In this document: one piece after another, positions 16,982 through 26,492 of the stretch
How the letters are laid out: each line of letters starts with the position of its first letter
Position numbering within the stretch: position 1 is the stretch's first letter
Assembly (NCBI RefSeq): GCF_000214375.1
Contig: NC_015578.1
Span: 248,001 to 312,000, forward strand
DNA from: Treponema primitia ZAS-2
GTDB lineage: Bacteria; Spirochaetota; Spirochaetia; Treponematales; Breznakiellaceae
Direction: 5' to 3'
Length of the DNA stretch: 64,000 bases
The notes under the pieces: model-generated
Seen by the model: the letters and a program-made list of their open reading frames with translations, nothing else
What the model was told of the DNA's origin: nothing
Databases searched by the model: none
Translations under genes and position numbers: made by a program

Positions 16982-18288
16982 TGGAGGATAATTCTATCCT
17001 TGAAAATAAAGAAATAAAATTAATTTCTAAATTAATAATCTTTGTCTTATTCTTCTTATATTTATACCCCTTAAAGTTTATTTTTTTTTCTGGTATAAGT
17101 ACTAGATTATTTATAGGAGGCATTGGTTTTATTTTATTTGCTACTAAACGGCTAACAACATTACCTAGCAAGATATTTATTGTTAAGAAAGAATGGGCGG
17201 TAATTTCATTTTTATTGTGCTTTATATTAGTTATCTCTCTTTTGACTAATATGATAAATAGAACGTCGGAAACTCAATTTACAACTTATCCAATATCAAT
17301 GATAATGATATTTTTTGCTGCATATTTTATATCAACTATTCTAAAATTAAACTATGGATGTATTAAATTCGAATTAATAGCTAACTATATCGTTATATGC
17401 ATTTTCATGCAAATGATATTTGCCATTTTAATAATTATATTTCCTTCATTTAGAGGTATAGTAAATATGTTGTCTGATGAATCTGGAGGTATACATTTTA
17501 TTAAAAACGATATTTTATTGCGAGTAATTGGTTTAAGTAGTCATTCATTTGGCGCTGGCGTTATTAATAGTTTTGGCCTACTACTAATATCATTAATGAT
17601 AAAACAATATGCTTTAAAATGGAATGAATATTTATATCTAATATTTGGGTTTTTTTTGGTGAGTATTGTCGGTTGTATGATGTCAAGGACGACTGTTGTT
17701 GGAATTTTATTGTCGTTCTTTATATTGATTCATAAATCACTGATATTAAAATTCAGGTTCACCAAGAAATTTCGGTCTGGATTAAAATCAATAGTTTTTA
17801 TTATTATATTTGGCACAATTTTATTATTCATATTGTTCAATGATATAATTATGAATTTAGAAACTTTTTTCCGTTATGGTTTTGAGTTTTTATATAATCT
17901 TTCTGAAAAAGGAGATCTAAGCTCAGCGTCTACAGATCAATTAATTGATATGTATAAAACTATTCCTTCTGAGATAAAAACATGGATTATTGGAGATGGA
18001 TATTGGGCCGACCCCTTGGGAGATGGATATTACATGCATACTGATGTAGGTTATATGCGAAGTATATTTTATTATGGGTTGATAGGAACTCTTATTTATT
18101 ATGCATATGAAATGGCGCTTATATGGTTCGCGGATAGAAAGACGAATAAAGAGTTTCAGCTTTTTTTTGCTATAAGCGCAATTCTCTTATTGATTTGTAG
18201 TCTAAAAGGTTTTACGAATTTTACATCATTTGTTGCAGTCTTTTTGTTTTGCAAAAAAGATAATATTTGTAATCTACACAATAGATAA
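16981..18288 (+). CDS. O-antigen/capsule polymerase (Wzy-like)
   Basis: 435 residues with about 11 helices and a large loop between residues 300 and 360, which is the usual topology of Wzy/O-antigen ligase proteins. The sequence is poorly conserved, as expected for this family, so the call rests on topology, locus context (flippase, Wzz, initiating transferase all present) and translational coupling to the GT-C gene (ATG shares its last base with the preceding TAA). Confidence 0.7.
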   Translation: MEDNSILENKEIKLISKLIIFVLFFLYLYPLKFIFFSGISTRLFIGGIGFILFATKRLTTLPSKIFIVKKEWAVISFLLCFILVISLLTNMINRTSETQFTTYPISMIMIFFAAYFISTILKLNYGCIKFELIANYIVICIFMQMIFAILIIIFPSFRGIVNMLSDESGGIHFIKNDILLRVIGLSSHSFGAGVINSFGLLLISLMIKQYALKWNEYLYLIFGFFLVSIVGCMMSRTTVVGILLSFFILIHKSLILKFRFTKKFRSGLKSIVFIIIFGTILLFILFNDIIMNLETFFRYGFEFLYNLSEKGDLSSASTDQLIDMYKTIPSEIKTWIIGDGYWADPLGDGYYMHTDVGYMRSIFYYGLIGTLIYYAYEMALIWFADRKTNKEFQLFFAISAILLLICSLKGFTNFTSFVAVFLFCKKDNICNLHNR

Positions 18289-18357
18289 AACAAGTATAGT
18301 TTCAATCTAATTAATCTAAAATTAGATGCTAAGCTAGATTCTGGCTTAAAGGAAAAT

Positions 18358-19467
18358 ATGGCAAATAAGATAAATATTCTTGTTGCAAGTATGTACCCTG
18401 GTATTTTTGGCGGCATAGATAGGTGTATTATGAATTATGTAATAAATATGAATCCTGATAAATTTCAATTTGATTTTATTTGTTATAGTTATCATAATGA
18501 GCAGCCTGGTTGCAGGAAAGAAATAATAGATAATGGAGGACGAATATTCATAGTTCCAGGAAGAAAAAAAAATATTTCTAACTATAAAATGTTAAACAAA
18601 ATATGTAAAAATAATTATTATGATATTGTATGGGTAAATCTGGGAGATTTATTTAATATTCGTTTACTGAAAATTGCACGCAAACACAATATTAGAAAAC
18701 GTATAGTGCATGGGCATAGTATTGGTAGCGAAGCTGGGATTATAAGTCGCCTCGTTCATCAGATAAATAAAATATTATTACCAAAATATGCAACTGATTT
18801 TTGGGCATGTTCAAAAATAGCAGGCGAATATTTTTTTACAAAGAAGATACGTTGTTCTTCTTCTTTTAAAATTATTCATAACGCAATAGACGCAAAAAAA
18901 TTTAATTTTAAAAACGATATAAGAAACATGAAAAGAAAGGAACTCAACGTTGATGGAAATTTTGTTATTGGTCACGTTGGACGATTTTCACCTGTAAAAA
19001 ATCATCAATTTCTTGTTAAAATATTTTATGAAATATACAAAAAGTGTCCTGATTCAATACTTTTATTGATAGGCGAAGGTGAATTACGTACAGATATTGA
19101 ACGACTTGTTAAATCACTGGCATTAGAAAAAAATATCTATTTTCTTGGACATCGTATGGATATGCCTGAATTGTTTCATGCCATGGACGTATTTGTCTTT
19201 CCTTCATATTTTGAAGGTTTGGGATTAGCCGTAGTTGAAGCTCAAGCTGCATCATTGCAATGCTTTGTTTCGAAAACAGTACCCACGGAAGTTAAGATAG
19301 TTCGTGATTCGGTTTCTTTTATTGATATAAATGAAACCGCAGAAAAATGGGCGGATGAAATATTGCAAAAGAAATATTATCAAAGAATTAGTACTTTGGA
19401 GGAAATGAAAAATCAAGAGTATGATATAAAAACAGAATCTAAAAAAATGGAATTATATTTGAGTTAG
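18358..19467 (+). CDS. GT4-family glycosyltransferase
   Basis: 369 residues, GT-B fold. The N-terminal domain opens with NILVASMYPGIFGGIDRCIM, the acceptor-side glycine loop. The C-terminal domain has FVIGHVGRFSPVKNHQFL and the E-x7-E signature in FPSYFEGLGLAVVEAQAA (about residues 280-297). An AAAGGA site precedes the ATG. It is a retaining transferase for one sugar of the repeat unit. Confidence 0.9.
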   Translation: MANKINILVASMYPGIFGGIDRCIMNYVINMNPDKFQFDFICYSYHNEQPGCRKEIIDNGGRIFIVPGRKKNISNYKMLNKICKNNYYDIVWVNLGDLFNIRLLKIARKHNIRKRIVHGHSIGSEAGIISRLVHQINKILLPKYATDFWACSKIAGEYFFTKKIRCSSSFKIIHNAIDAKKFNFKNDIRNMKRKELNVDGNFVIGHVGRFSPVKNHQFLVKIFYEIYKKCPDSILLLIGEGELRTDIERLVKSLALEKNIYFLGHRMDMPELFHAMDVFVFPSYFEGLGLAVVEAQAASLQCFVSKTVPTEVKIVRDSVSFIDINETAEKWADEILQKKYYQRISTLEEMKNQEYDIKTESKKMELYLS

Positions 19468-19580
19468 TTACATTTCGACAGAATGTGAATTAATTTTTAA
19501 TTTAAACATACTTCTAGAGTATCTATATAATACCTCTGATTTGTAAAAGATTTATTTCATAGGAGCAATACTGTAATATT

Positions 19581-20276
19581 ATGTTAATTTCATTACCATT
19601 TGTTTATTTCAAGGAAATAGCCAGAAAGATAATAAATACTCTTTTAGTAAAAATGCGGTATGCTATTTGTAAAGATATGATATATTTAGGAAGGAATAGA
19701 AATTTATATGTAAATATAGGTGATTATGTTCGTATATCATCTCTAGAACTTGTTGCATATAATATTAATGAAAATAATATAGAGGGTTGTGTTGCAGAAC
19801 TTGGTGTATACAAAGGAGATTTTGCCCAACATATAAATATTTTATTTCCGGACAGAAAACTATATTTGTTTGATACATTTGAAGGATTTGATGCAAGAGA
19901 TGTTATGGTTGATGTTAAAAACAAATATTCAGCTGGCACACAGAACTTTTCTGGGACGAGTATAGAATTGGTTCTAAATAAAATGAGATACCCTAAAAAT
20001 TGTTTAATTAAAAAAGGATATTTTCCAGAAACAACAAAAGACATTGAAGAAAGATTTGTATTTGTAAGTATTGATGCTGATTTACTTGAACCAATATATC
20101 AAGGACTTAAATATTTTTATCCGAGATTACAAAAGGGGGGATGTATTTTTGTTCATGATTTTAATAATATGGAATATGCTGGTGCAAAAGCAGCGGTAAA
20201 AAAATATTCAATGGAATTAAATATACCATATTTCCCATTAAGTGATATTTGTGGTAGTGTAGTATTTATAAAATAA
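19581..20276 (+). CDS. TylF/MycF-type O-methyltransferase
   Basis: 231 residues. Typical of macrocin-O-methyltransferase-like enzymes: GCVAELGVYKGDFAQHI (SAM loop, about residues 70-86), LYLFDTFEGFDARD, the magnesium-site VFVSIDADLLEPIYQGL (about 155-171), and GGCIFVHDF. It is metal-dependent and would methylate a sugar hydroxyl. A decayed relative lies at 39708-40423, which suggests duplication or repeated import of this gene type. Confidence 0.85.
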   Translation: MLISLPFVYFKEIARKIINTLLVKMRYAICKDMIYLGRNRNLYVNIGDYVRISSLELVAYNINENNIEGCVAELGVYKGDFAQHINILFPDRKLYLFDTFEGFDARDVMVDVKNKYSAGTQNFSGTSIELVLNKMRYPKNCLIKKGYFPETTKDIEERFVFVSIDADLLEPIYQGLKYFYPRLQKGGCIFVHDFNNMEYAGAKAAVKKYSMELNIPYFPLSDICGSVVFIK

Positions 20277-20297
20277 AGGCTCTGGAATAGTATAGAA

Positions 20298-21365
20298 ATG
20301 AATAATATTCTTTTTATCACAGCCTTCCCACCAAATAATAAAAGTGGCGGACAGACGTTTTCTATGAACCTACTTAGAGATTTAGCAACAAAATATAGTA
20401 TTGACTTAGTTTATTTTTCGTATAAAAATCATACTATTGATCCAACTTTACAATTAAATTTAGCAAAAATATTTACTGTTAAAAATGCTAATTCTCTAAT
20501 TTGCCCTATAATCCATCCAATTTTTACTAGGCGGTTTAATAGAACTATATTAAATTATTTAAAAGGCATTATAAAAAATTACGACATAGTATTTTTTGAC
20601 CATATACAGGTTGGTTTGTATGCAGTCTATTTAAATCATCCTTATAAAATAATACGATGCCATGATATATTAGCACAAAAATATACGCGATCAGGAATAA
20701 TTGTAAAACAATGGATTAGCATAACAGAAAAGAAAATATTAAAGATGGTTCATAAAATATTTGTTCCGTCAGAAAAAGATGTAAATTTTGTAAAAAAAGT
20801 ATATGGAATTGATGTTCTTTTCACCCATGAATACTTAAAAAAATATTCTTACAGTACTACAAAAAAAATGGATAATATTTTTATCTTTTTTGGCGTATGG
20901 TCACGGAAAGAAAACGTTAAAGGATTAATCTGGTTTATCAAAAATGTATACCCGCGTATCAATTGTAGTTCTGATATTAGATTTATAATAATCGGTGGTG
21001 AATTAGCTTCAAAACTACAAAAAAGATATGTATTGCCTTATCATAATATTGAATATATTGGTTTTGTTGAAAACCCGCTTGATATCTTGCATACCTCTAG
21101 CGCTCTTGTTGCGCCTCTTTTTGCAGGAGCCGGAGTTAAGGTTAAAGTTATTGATGCGTTTACTACAGGGACTCCGGTTATAGGAACGGATATAACTTTT
21201 GAAGGATTACCGTTTATAGAAAAACTGGTTTATCACGCAGATGATCCGCAGGAATATGCGGATATTATAAATAATTTTTGTTCTATGTCTTTTAATGAAA
21301 AGCAACAAAACGCGCAAAAGTTTTGTATGCAATATAATAACCATCATTTAGTGGAACAATTATAA
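20298..21365 (+). CDS. GT-B glycosyltransferase (GT4-like)
   Basis: 355 residues. The start MNNILFITAFPPNNKSGGQT is the glycine-rich acceptor loop, and the C-terminal half contains FFGVWSRKENVKGLIWFI, IEYIGFVENPLDIL and VAPLFAGAGVKVKVIDAF, matching the nucleotide-sugar domain of family 4 relatives. A fragment of a second copy follows at 21472-21621. Confidence 0.85.
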   Translation: MNNILFITAFPPNNKSGGQTFSMNLLRDLATKYSIDLVYFSYKNHTIDPTLQLNLAKIFTVKNANSLICPIIHPIFTRRFNRTILNYLKGIIKNYDIVFFDHIQVGLYAVYLNHPYKIIRCHDILAQKYTRSGIIVKQWISITEKKILKMVHKIFVPSEKDVNFVKKVYGIDVLFTHEYLKKYSYSTTKKMDNIFIFFGVWSRKENVKGLIWFIKNVYPRINCSSDIRFIIIGGELASKLQKRYVLPYHNIEYIGFVENPLDILHTSSALVAPLFAGAGVKVKVIDAFTTGTPVIGTDITFEGLPFIEKLVYHADDPQEYADIINNFCSMSFNEKQQNAQKFCMQYNNHHLVEQL

Positions 21366-21471
21366 CTACCTGTTCAGTCTGTAATATTAAACTAGAAAAC
21401 ACATAAATATGTTCGCAATATTTGTTTATATTTATAACACTCCCAAAGAACTTCTTGATGCTCTTTTTTAG

Positions 21472-21621
21472 ACCTTTTTTGAACTATGGTCAAGGATTGA
21501 AAACAGCGATAGATTAATTTTATTTATTAAAAATGTATACGCCTTGATTGATAATAGTAATAATATTAGTTATTTAATAATAGGCAGTGGTTTATCAGAT
21601 AAAATAATTAAAAATAAATAG
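21472..21621 (+). pseudogene. Remnant of a glycosyltransferase related to 20298-21365
   Basis: A 50-codon frame reads FELWSRIENSDRLILFIKNV then ALIDNSNNISYLIIGSGLSDK before a stop. It aligns without gaps to FGVWSRKENVKGLIWFIKNV and following residues of the preceding gene (about residues 195-240). It is an isolated piece of a duplicated transferase; both ends are missing. Confidence 0.7.
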
Positions 21622-21651
21622 CGGTCAATACGAATATCAATTATTTGTGAT

Positions 21652-22644
21652 TTGTTGAAAATCTATAGGGTGCTTAATTTGGAAATAAAAGATAAAACTT
21701 GTAAGCCAAATATTGCTGTATTATTAGCTGCATATAATGGAGAAGAATGGATATATGAACAAATAAAAACCATTTTAAATCAAAATGATGTAAATATACA
21801 TATATACATTAGTGTTGATCTGTCTACAGATAATACTTATAATATTGTAAGAAGTTTATCGGAAGAATGCTCTGAAATAACTCTTTTGCCTTATGGAGAA
21901 ATATTTGGAAGTGCCGCAAAAAATTTTTATAATCTCATATTAAATGTGCCTATAGAAGATTATGATTATATTTCATTATCAGATCAGGATGATATTTGGC
22001 TCGAAGACAAGTTATCCAAGGCTATTGATAAATTAAATAAACTAAATGCGGATGGCTATTCTAGTAATGTAATGGCTGTTTGGGAAAGTGGAAAAAAAGT
22101 TTTAATTAAGAAATCATTTCCTCAGCGTAAATATGATTATTTATTTGAAGCACCAGGGCCGGGCTGTACTTTTTTGTTGAAAAACAATTTGATAATTGGA
22201 CTTAAAAAAATAATGGCTGATAAAAAAAAATATTTATTTCAATTAAATATGCATGATTGGTTTATATATGCGTATGCGCGAAGTCATAATTATAAATGGA
22301 TAATAGACAATAAATATTATATAAACTATAGACAACATAATCATAATGAATTGGGAGCAAATTTTGGATATAGAGCATTTATTAATAGAATAAAAATTAT
22401 GCTAACGGGATATGGAATTAGCCAATCAATTTTAATTATAAATTATCTTGAGTTACAAGATATTCCATTTGTACAAAAATGGTATGCCGCTAATAAAATT
22501 GATTTTAGAAATCTTGCACTAAACACAAATCAATGCAGACGAAGAAGAAAAGATAGGTTTTTCTTCTTCGTACTTTGTATATTATTGTTGATTATAAATA
22601 AATTCAAGGGAATTTATGATTCAAAAATATATTTTGCTGGATAG
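21652..22644 (+). CDS. GT2-family glycosyltransferase
   Basis: About 330 residues; the start is uncertain because only TTG and GTG codons are available (21652, 21655, 21670, 21679) and none has a clear ribosome site. Conserved features: IAVLLAAYNGEEWIYEQI, VDLSTDNTYNIV, and SLSDQDDIW, the metal-binding DQDD near residues 107-110. The acidic block and length match rhamnosyltransferase-like family 2 enzymes of O-antigen loci. The acceptor is unknown. Confidence 0.85.
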   Translation: MLKIYRVLNLEIKDKTCKPNIAVLLAAYNGEEWIYEQIKTILNQNDVNIHIYISVDLSTDNTYNIVRSLSEECSEITLLPYGEIFGSAAKNFYNLILNVPIEDYDYISLSDQDDIWLEDKLSKAIDKLNKLNADGYSSNVMAVWESGKKVLIKKSFPQRKYDYLFEAPGPGCTFLLKNNLIIGLKKIMADKKKYLFQLNMHDWFIYAYARSHNYKWIIDNKYYINYRQHNHNELGANFGYRAFINRIKIMLTGYGISQSILIINYLELQDIPFVQKWYAANKIDFRNLALNTNQCRRRRKDRFFFFVLCILLLIINKFKGIYDSKIYFAG

Positions 22645-22686
22645 AAGCAAGCTAGTCGTTATCGTCAGGGAAATTACGGCTAAGTA

Positions 22687-23607
22687 ATGAATATCCTTAT
22701 TACTGGAATACATGGCTTTGTTGGAAGTAATCTTGTTAGATCATTGGAAAATCATACTATTTATGGTTTAAGTACCCGTTCACCTTTTTGGGAAAATTTA
22801 AACGGCTTGCCTCCAATTGATTGTATTATTCATTTAGCAGGTAAAGCCCATGATACAAAAAATATAACAGAATCAGAAATATATTTTAATATAAATACCG
22901 AATTGACAAAAAAAATATTTGATTATTTCCTGCAAACAAGTGCAAAGAAATTTATTTATTTTAGTTCAGTAAAAGCGGTTGCTGATACGGTTGATACTAT
23001 TCTAACCGAAGATGCTATCCCTCTTCCAATAGGTCCATATGGTGAAAGTAAATATTTTGCAGAAGAATATATTAGGACGGTTTCAATAAATGCATCTATA
23101 CCAAATAAACAAGTTTATATACTTCGCCCTTGTATGATTCATGGCCCTGGTAATAAGGGCAACTTAAATTTATTATATAATATAATAAATTTAAGTATTC
23201 CCTGGCCGCTTGGATCTTTCGATAATAATCGATCTTTTACTTCAATTGATAATTTGATTTATATAATAAATAAATTATTGGAGCATGAAATAGCTTCGGG
23301 GGTTTATAATGTAGCTGATGATGAGGCATTATCAACCAACGAAATAATACAATGTATAGGTGAAACAATACCCCGCAAATGCAAAATTTTGTATATAAAT
23401 AAACGATTAATGGCAGGTGTCGCAAGATTGGGGGATATATTTCACCTTCCCCTGAATCAAGAGCGTTTGAAAAAACTAACTGAAAACTATATTGTTTCAA
23501 ATGAAAAAATTAAAAAAGCCTTGAGTATAGATTATCTGCCATTGTCAGCCAAGAACGGATTGATAAAAACCATTCAGTCTTTTAAATCGGAGAGTATTCA
23601 AAGATGA
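22687..23607 (+). CDS. NAD-dependent epimerase/dehydratase (extended SDR)
   Basis: 306 residues. The Rossmann start MNILITGIHGFVGSNLVRSL has the G-x2-G-x2-G motif; a FSSVKAVAD strand with the catalytic Ser and YGESKYFAEEY with the Y-x3-K pair follow (about residues 119-122). It overlaps the initiating sugar-transferase gene by four bases. In many polysaccharide loci this pair comprises an epimerase that makes the first nucleotide sugar (for example 4-keto reduction or C4 epimerisation of UDP-HexNAc) and the enzyme that loads it onto undecaprenyl phosphate. The exact sugar is not readable. Confidence 0.85.
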   Translation: MNILITGIHGFVGSNLVRSLENHTIYGLSTRSPFWENLNGLPPIDCIIHLAGKAHDTKNITESEIYFNINTELTKKIFDYFLQTSAKKFIYFSSVKAVADTVDTILTEDAIPLPIGPYGESKYFAEEYIRTVSINASIPNKQVYILRPCMIHGPGNKGNLNLLYNIINLSIPWPLGSFDNNRSFTSIDNLIYIINKLLEHEIASGVYNVADDEALSTNEIIQCIGETIPRKCKILYINKRLMAGVARLGDIFHLPLNQERLKKLTENYIVSNEKIKKALSIDYLPLSAKNGLIKTIQSFKSESIQR

Positions 23608-24269
23608 TCCGTTTTTTTGACATTTTATTTTCAGGTATTGCAATTATTATTTTGCTTCCCTTTATGATCCCAATAGTAATTGGGTTAAAGTTGACAGGGG
23701 AACATTATATATTTTATGAGCAAATAAGGGTTGGTCGTCATAGCAAAGATTTTAGATTGCTCAAATTTGCCACAATGCTTAAAAATTCTCCTAATTTGCC
23801 TGGTGGTTTATATACGAATGTCAATGACCCAAGAATGCTTCCTATGGGAAAATTTTTAAGGAAGACAAAAATAAATGAGCTTCCACAGCTGATAAATATT
23901 TTTCTTGGCCAAATGAGTATTGTTGGTTATAGACCAACAGTTAGAGAACATTATAATGCATATCCAGAATATGCTAAACAAAAATTATATTATTCAAAGC
24001 CAGGATTAACCGGGATGGGGTCTATTATCTTCAGAAATGAGGAAGAAATCCTTCAAAAATTTGAAGATAAAAAAAACTTTCATCAAAATGTGATTATTCC
24101 ATATAAAGCCTTGTTAGAAAGTTGGTATATTGATAAAAGAAATTTAGTAAATTATTTTAAGATAATTATTATTACAGTCATTGTGGTGTTGAAAAGTACT
24201 AACGATTCATGGAAGAAAAGTTTTCGTGATATTCCTTCTCCGCCTCCTGAATTACAGCCATACATATAA
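23604..24269 (+). CDS. Initiating undecaprenyl-phosphate sugar phosphotransferase (bacterial sugar transferase)
   Basis: 221 residues. One N-terminal re-entrant membrane segment, then the conserved bacterial-sugar-transferase core: YEQIRVGRHSKDFRLLKFAT, a KINELPQLINIFLGQMSIVG block with the catalytic region, YRP and the KPGLTGM motif (SKPGLTGMGS). The length is that of the PglC-like minimal form, lacking the four extra helices of WbaP/WcaJ. It transfers a sugar-1-phosphate from UDP-sugar to undecaprenyl phosphate, the first step of repeat-unit assembly. The usual D-E pair appears as NE in the ELPQL block, a conservative change worth checking. Confidence 0.9.
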   Translation: MIRFFDILFSGIAIIILLPFMIPIVIGLKLTGEHYIFYEQIRVGRHSKDFRLLKFATMLKNSPNLPGGLYTNVNDPRMLPMGKFLRKTKINELPQLINIFLGQMSIVGYRPTVREHYNAYPEYAKQKLYYSKPGLTGMGSIIFRNEEEILQKFEDKKNFHQNVIIPYKALLESWYIDKRNLVNYFKIIIITVIVVLKSTNDSWKKSFRDIPSPPPELQPYI

Positions 24270-24285
24270 TAGAGGAATTTAAATT

Positions 24286-25476
24286 ATGAATTCAATGCTT
24301 TCTCTTATTGGCCGATATGAACCTCTTTTTGTGGCGGATATAAATGTCTATGAGAAATCATTAAAAGATATTATATCTTCATCCCGATTTTTGGTAATTG
24401 GAGGTGCTGGATCTATTGGTTCTGCTTTAGTACAGGAAATATTTAAACGGAACCCAAAATTGCTTCATGTGGTTGATATAAATGAAAATAATATGGTTGA
24501 GTTGGTTCGGGATATTCGAAGTTCTCTGGGATATATCGATGGTGAATTTTCAACTTTTATTATTGACTGTGGTTCGGATATCTTTGACTCATTTATAAAT
24601 AATGGCCCAGGGTATGATTTTGTTTTTAATTTATCAGCGTTAAAGCATGTAAGGAGTGAAAAAGATCCTTATACTTTGATGCGTATGATAGATATAAATA
24701 TTCTCAATATTGACAAAACAATAAGCCAAGTTAAAGCAAAAGGAGCCCAAAAATACTTTTGTGTATCTACAGACAAGGCAGCAAATCCTGTAAATATGAT
24801 GGGTGCATCAAAGCGAATTATGGAAATGTTTCTTATGCGCCATTCTTTGGAATTACCAGTTTCTACAGCCAGATTTGCAAATGTTGCTTTTTCTGACGGA
24901 AGTTTATTATATGGATTTAATCGCCGTATTGAAAAAGAACAGCCTATTTCTGCTCCAAATGACGTTCGCCGGTATTTTGTTACACCGCAGGAATCAGGAG
25001 AATTGTGCCTCATGTCATGTCTGCTGGGTGAAAACAGGGATATCTTTTTTCCAAAATTGGATTATAGCATTAATCTGATAACTTTTAGTGAAATAGCTAT
25101 ACGCTTTTTGGAAGGCCTTGGTTATGAACCTATTCAATGTGCCACAGAAGAAGAAGCTAGGAAGCGGGTAATTGAGCTCAAAAAACAGAGAAAATATCCG
25201 GTTTATTTTTTTAAGAGTGATACTACCGGGGAAAAGGATTATGAAGAGTTCTATACGGAAAGTGAAACTATTGATTTTGATAGATTTAAATCAATAGGGG
25301 TTATAAAAAATGAAGCGCTTTATGATGATCAGAAAATGAATATTTTTATAAAAAATATTCATTTCTGGAGAAACAAGTGTACTTGGTCACGATTCGAACT
25401 AATAAATTTATTTAATCAGATGATACCAGAATTTAAGCATCAGGAATCTGGTAAATTTCTTGATGGAAAGATGTAG
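24286..25476 (+). CDS. CapD/FlaA1-like nucleotide-sugar 4,6-dehydratase
   Basis: 396 residues. A polysaccharide-biosynthesis-type SDR without the membrane domain of WbpM. NAD site LVIGGAGSIGSALVQEI, then NLSALKHVRSEKDP and the catalytic segment CVSTDKAANPVNMMGASK, where the usual Tyr is Met (M-x3-K) as in WbpM, PglF and FlaA1. The ARFANVAFSDGSLL strand follows. Such enzymes turn UDP-GlcNAc into a 4-keto-6-deoxy sugar. The C-terminal 120 residues are longer than in FlaA1. AGAGGA gives a good ribosome site. The substrate is inferred from family. Confidence 0.85.
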   Translation: MNSMLSLIGRYEPLFVADINVYEKSLKDIISSSRFLVIGGAGSIGSALVQEIFKRNPKLLHVVDINENNMVELVRDIRSSLGYIDGEFSTFIIDCGSDIFDSFINNGPGYDFVFNLSALKHVRSEKDPYTLMRMIDINILNIDKTISQVKAKGAQKYFCVSTDKAANPVNMMGASKRIMEMFLMRHSLELPVSTARFANVAFSDGSLLYGFNRRIEKEQPISAPNDVRRYFVTPQESGELCLMSCLLGENRDIFFPKLDYSINLITFSEIAIRFLEGLGYEPIQCATEEEARKRVIELKKQRKYPVYFFKSDTTGEKDYEEFYTESETIDFDRFKSIGVIKNEALYDDQKMNIFIKNIHFWRNKCTWSRFELINLFNQMIPEFKHQESGKFLDGKM

Positions 25477-25487
25477 AGTAACATTGT

Positions 25488-26492
25488 ATGAATGAAGAAT
25501 CAAAAGAAGACGAAATCAGCCTCATTGATCTCTTTGCAGTCATCTGGCAAAGGAAGATAATGATAATTATCATAACCATAATAGTCTTGATAAGTGTAAT
25601 TATCTATTCCATTATTTCTATCAAATTACCATCTAAAAAATCTCCCCTCCCTAATGAATACACCCCTGTTGCTCTCATGCTTATCAATAATGGCTCTTCG
25701 TCAGGTAATGGTATGGCCTCTGTGCTTAGCGCCAGTGGCCTTGGTGGATTGGCAGGCCTAGCCGGCGTCAGTACCGGTTCATCCTTCAGTGACCTCGCGA
25801 TTTATCTTGTTAGTACGAATTCCTTCCTGGATGCGGTGGTTGACGAGTTTGATCTTATTACTCGGTATAAAGTTAAAAAATTCTTTCGAGCAGGAAGCCG
25901 TAAAGCGCTGAAGAAGAAACTCGCCGCATCTGCTGATGAAAAAAGCGGAGTCTTTAGTGTTAGCTTTACCGATATTGATCCTGTATTTGCACAGAGGGTG
26001 GTCAATTATTGTGTCTCATACCTCCAGGCCTGGTTTGATGAGCTTGGCATTGACAAGAACAAACTGGAAAAAGAAAACTTGGAAAGGAATATCGAGAATA
26101 CTTTTCGGGAAATACAAAGCTTGGAAATGGAAAGCCAGAAACTAGGCATGTCGGTCACTGGCGGTGGGGGGGCGGCTTCCATTCCTTCAATCGCCCTTGA
26201 ACAGCGCCGTATCGCGCTGGAACTGGGAGCCCAGCAGCAGGTTTATACCCAGCTTAAAGTTCAGTATGAACTTCTTAAGGTAACCATGGCCAGTGAGAAA
26301 CCAGTCTTTCAGATCTTGGAAATGGCCGAAATCCCGGACCAGAAATCAGGTCCTAGTCGCGGAATGATTTGCATCATCGTTACTCTTGCCGCAGGGTTTT
26401 TTGCTATATTTCTTGCCTTCATTCTGAATGCCATAGACAATGTCAAAAAAGACCCTGAAGCCATGGCAAAACTGCGGAGGACCCGCGTTTGA
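25488..26492 (+). CDS. Chain-length determinant protein (Wzz family)
   Basis: 334 residues. A cytoplasmic start (EISLIDLFAVIWQRKIMIII) leads into the first membrane helix; a periplasmic coiled-coil domain (about residues 60-295) and a second helix (MICIIVTLAAGFFAIFLAFI) near the C-terminus follow. This two-helix topology is diagnostic. It sets glycan chain length together with the Wzy-like polymerase. There is no C-terminal kinase domain. GC content rises sharply here compared with the preceding genes, marking a return to backbone composition. It overlaps the next gene by four bases. Confidence 0.9.
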   Translation: MNEESKEDEISLIDLFAVIWQRKIMIIIITIIVLISVIIYSIISIKLPSKKSPLPNEYTPVALMLINNGSSSGNGMASVLSASGLGGLAGLAGVSTGSSFSDLAIYLVSTNSFLDAVVDEFDLITRYKVKKFFRAGSRKALKKKLAASADEKSGVFSVSFTDIDPVFAQRVVNYCVSYLQAWFDELGIDKNKLEKENLERNIENTFREIQSLEMESQKLGMSVTGGGGAASIPSIALEQRRIALELGAQQQVYTQLKVQYELLKVTMASEKPVFQILEMAEIPDQKSGPSRGMICIIVTLAAGFFAIFLAFILNAIDNVKKDPEAMAKLRRTRV

